Positions 4,586 to 5,355 of a DNA stretch of 5,355 nt are shown here, in pieces. The translations under genes were made by a program, and so were the position numbers. The stretch lies in assembly GCA_012032975.1 (NCBI GenBank), contig JAAUPU010000285.1:1-5355 (forward strand). Reading direction: 5' to 3'. The stretch comes from Caldilineaceae bacterium (GTDB lineage Bacteria > Chloroflexota > Anaerolineae > Caldilineales > Caldilineaceae). The notes below the pieces were generated by a model, which saw only the letters and a list, made by a program, of their open reading frames with translations, made no database searches and was not told where the DNA came from. Numbering within the stretch: position 1 is the first letter of the stretch; the number at the start of each line of letters is the position of its first letter.

Positions 4586-5355
4586 ATGATCATTTTACGC
4601 ACGCCTGACCAACGCTTTGAAAATCTGTCTGATTATCCCTTTGCCCCGCATTATGTGACCGTTCAAGATATGCGCCTGCATTATGTGGATGAAGGGGAGG
4701 GAGAGACGATCCTTTGCCTGCACGGGCAGCCTAGTTGGAGCTACCTCTATCGCAAAATGATTCCACCGCTGGCACAGCACCATCGCGTCATCGCCCCTGA
4801 TTTCCCTGGCTTCGGCCGATCCGACAAATACGCCGACCAATCAGCCTATACCTTCACTATGTTTCTGGATACATTGTGGAGTTTTATCGAGAAGCTCAAT
4901 TTGCAAGAGATCACGTTGGTATGTCAGGATTGGGGAGGACTGTTGGGTTTAACGGCCGTGTCCCAACACCCAGACCGCTTTGCCCGCCTCGTAATTATGA
5001 ATACTGGCCTGCCCGGTGGTGAACCAATGCCGGAAGCGTTTATGCGCTGGCGGGCCTTTACGTGAAAAATTCGGAAACCGCATCCCCGTCGGACGAGTCA
5101 TTCAAGGGGGTACGGTTAGCGAGTTGCCCGATGATGTGGTCGCCGCTTATGAAGCGCCCTTCCCGGATGAATCCTTCAAGGCGGGCGTGGCCGCCTGGCC
5201 CTTGCTCGTGCCCATACAGCCCGATGATCCGGGCGCGGCAGAGATGCGTGCTGCGCGCAAGGCGCTGGCTGAATGGCAAAAACCAGCCTTGATTCTCTTT
5301 TCCGACAGCGACCCGATTACAGCCGGAGGTGATCTCTGGTTTCGGCGCTTGATGC
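4586..5355 (+). pseudogene. Haloalkane dehalogenase (DhlA-like alpha/beta hydrolase), frameshifted, 3' partial
   Basis: Enzymes of this family hydrolyse carbon-halogen bonds in the cytoplasm, giving an alcohol and halide. The N-terminus matches the DhlA-type pattern well: RTPDQRFENLSDYPF (5-19), LHYVDEG, oxyanion-hole region HGQPSW (46-51), LYRKMIPPLA, VIAPDFPGFGRSDK (68-81), and nucleophile elbow CQDWGG with D115 and the halide-binding W116. The frame stops at TGA 5063-5065 after RWRAFT. The cap and following segments continue in another frame from about 5061: [45 protein letters not shown], and [12 protein letters not shown], where the catalytic acid is expected; this runs off the window, so the catalytic histidine is not seen. 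One extra base, or two missing, near 5057-5063 explains the break. There is no Shine-Dalgarno before ATG 4586. Other alpha/beta hydrolases of the same superfamily are less likely given the combined motifs; halide activity is untested. Confidence 0.82.

Larger units (their letters stand above)
2767..4959. repeat. Dispersed palindrome ACGGCCGT, seven copies
   Basis: Exact copies lie at 2767-2774, 2947-2954, 3235-3242, 3389-3396, 3513-3520, 3778-3785 and 4952-4959. Several have flanks that extend the symmetry, for example GGC or GGT before it and GCC or ACC after it. Copies fall both inside coding remnants and between genes, in different codon phases, so protein sequence does not explain them. 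None occurs before position 2420. The pattern is like cyanobacterial HIP1 (a genome-wide over-represented octamer), but the function here is unknown. Confidence 0.75.

Noticed and set aside
5062..5292. GTG-started frame on the + strand in the dehalogenase 3' part
   Set aside because: The family-like sequence ([23 protein letters not shown]) lies in a different frame; this one is low-complexity Arg/Pro/Ser.
1..5355. Insertion sequence, integron, prophage or tRNA attachment site as cause of the gene mosaic
   Set aside because: No transposase, integrase, terminal inverted repeats, tRNA or target duplications were visible at any of the joints.

Overview
This is bacterial DNA, most likely environmental and possibly from Chloroflexota. 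The DUF433/DUF5615 pair, the gyrase-CTD-like protein, the lipoprotein binding protein and the mid-to-high GC would all fit, but no rRNA or other firm marker gene is present, so this assignment is tentative. The window falls into two parts that look different.

Part one (1 to about 2420) is an ABC importer locus on the + strand. It holds the 3' end of a HisM/GlnP-type polar amino acid permease, a complete family-3 solute-binding lipoprotein with a strong Shine-Dalgarno, and a CysA/PotA-type ATPase with a TOBE segment. Both intergenic gaps carry a strong hairpin without a U-tract: 368-387 after the permease and 1398-1439 after the binding protein. They probably set the relative mRNA levels of the three subunits. 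The proteins would import a small polar amino acid or related solute.

Part two (about 2420 to 5355) is mostly broken genes. The ATPase runs, inside its TOBE domain, into the C-terminal third of an Hsp70-family (YegD/DnaK-like) chaperone in another frame. After a degenerate CCCAATTACT-type repeat comes the C-terminal beta-pinwheel of a GyrA/ParC-like topoisomerase subunit, with no catalytic part and one frameshift. On the - strand follows a predicted toxin-antitoxin pair, DUF433 antitoxin and DUF5615 PIN-like toxin, with the toxin reading frame broken by what looks like one missing base. A divergent haloalkane dehalogenase of the DhlA type, also frameshifted, runs off the right edge.

The palindrome ACGGCCGT occurs seven times between 2767 and 4959 and not at all before 2420. 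The appearance of this motif, the chimeric gene junction and the start of frame breaks all coincide near 2420. This suggests that the window joins two different genomic backgrounds, either by real recombination or transfer or by an assembly chimera.
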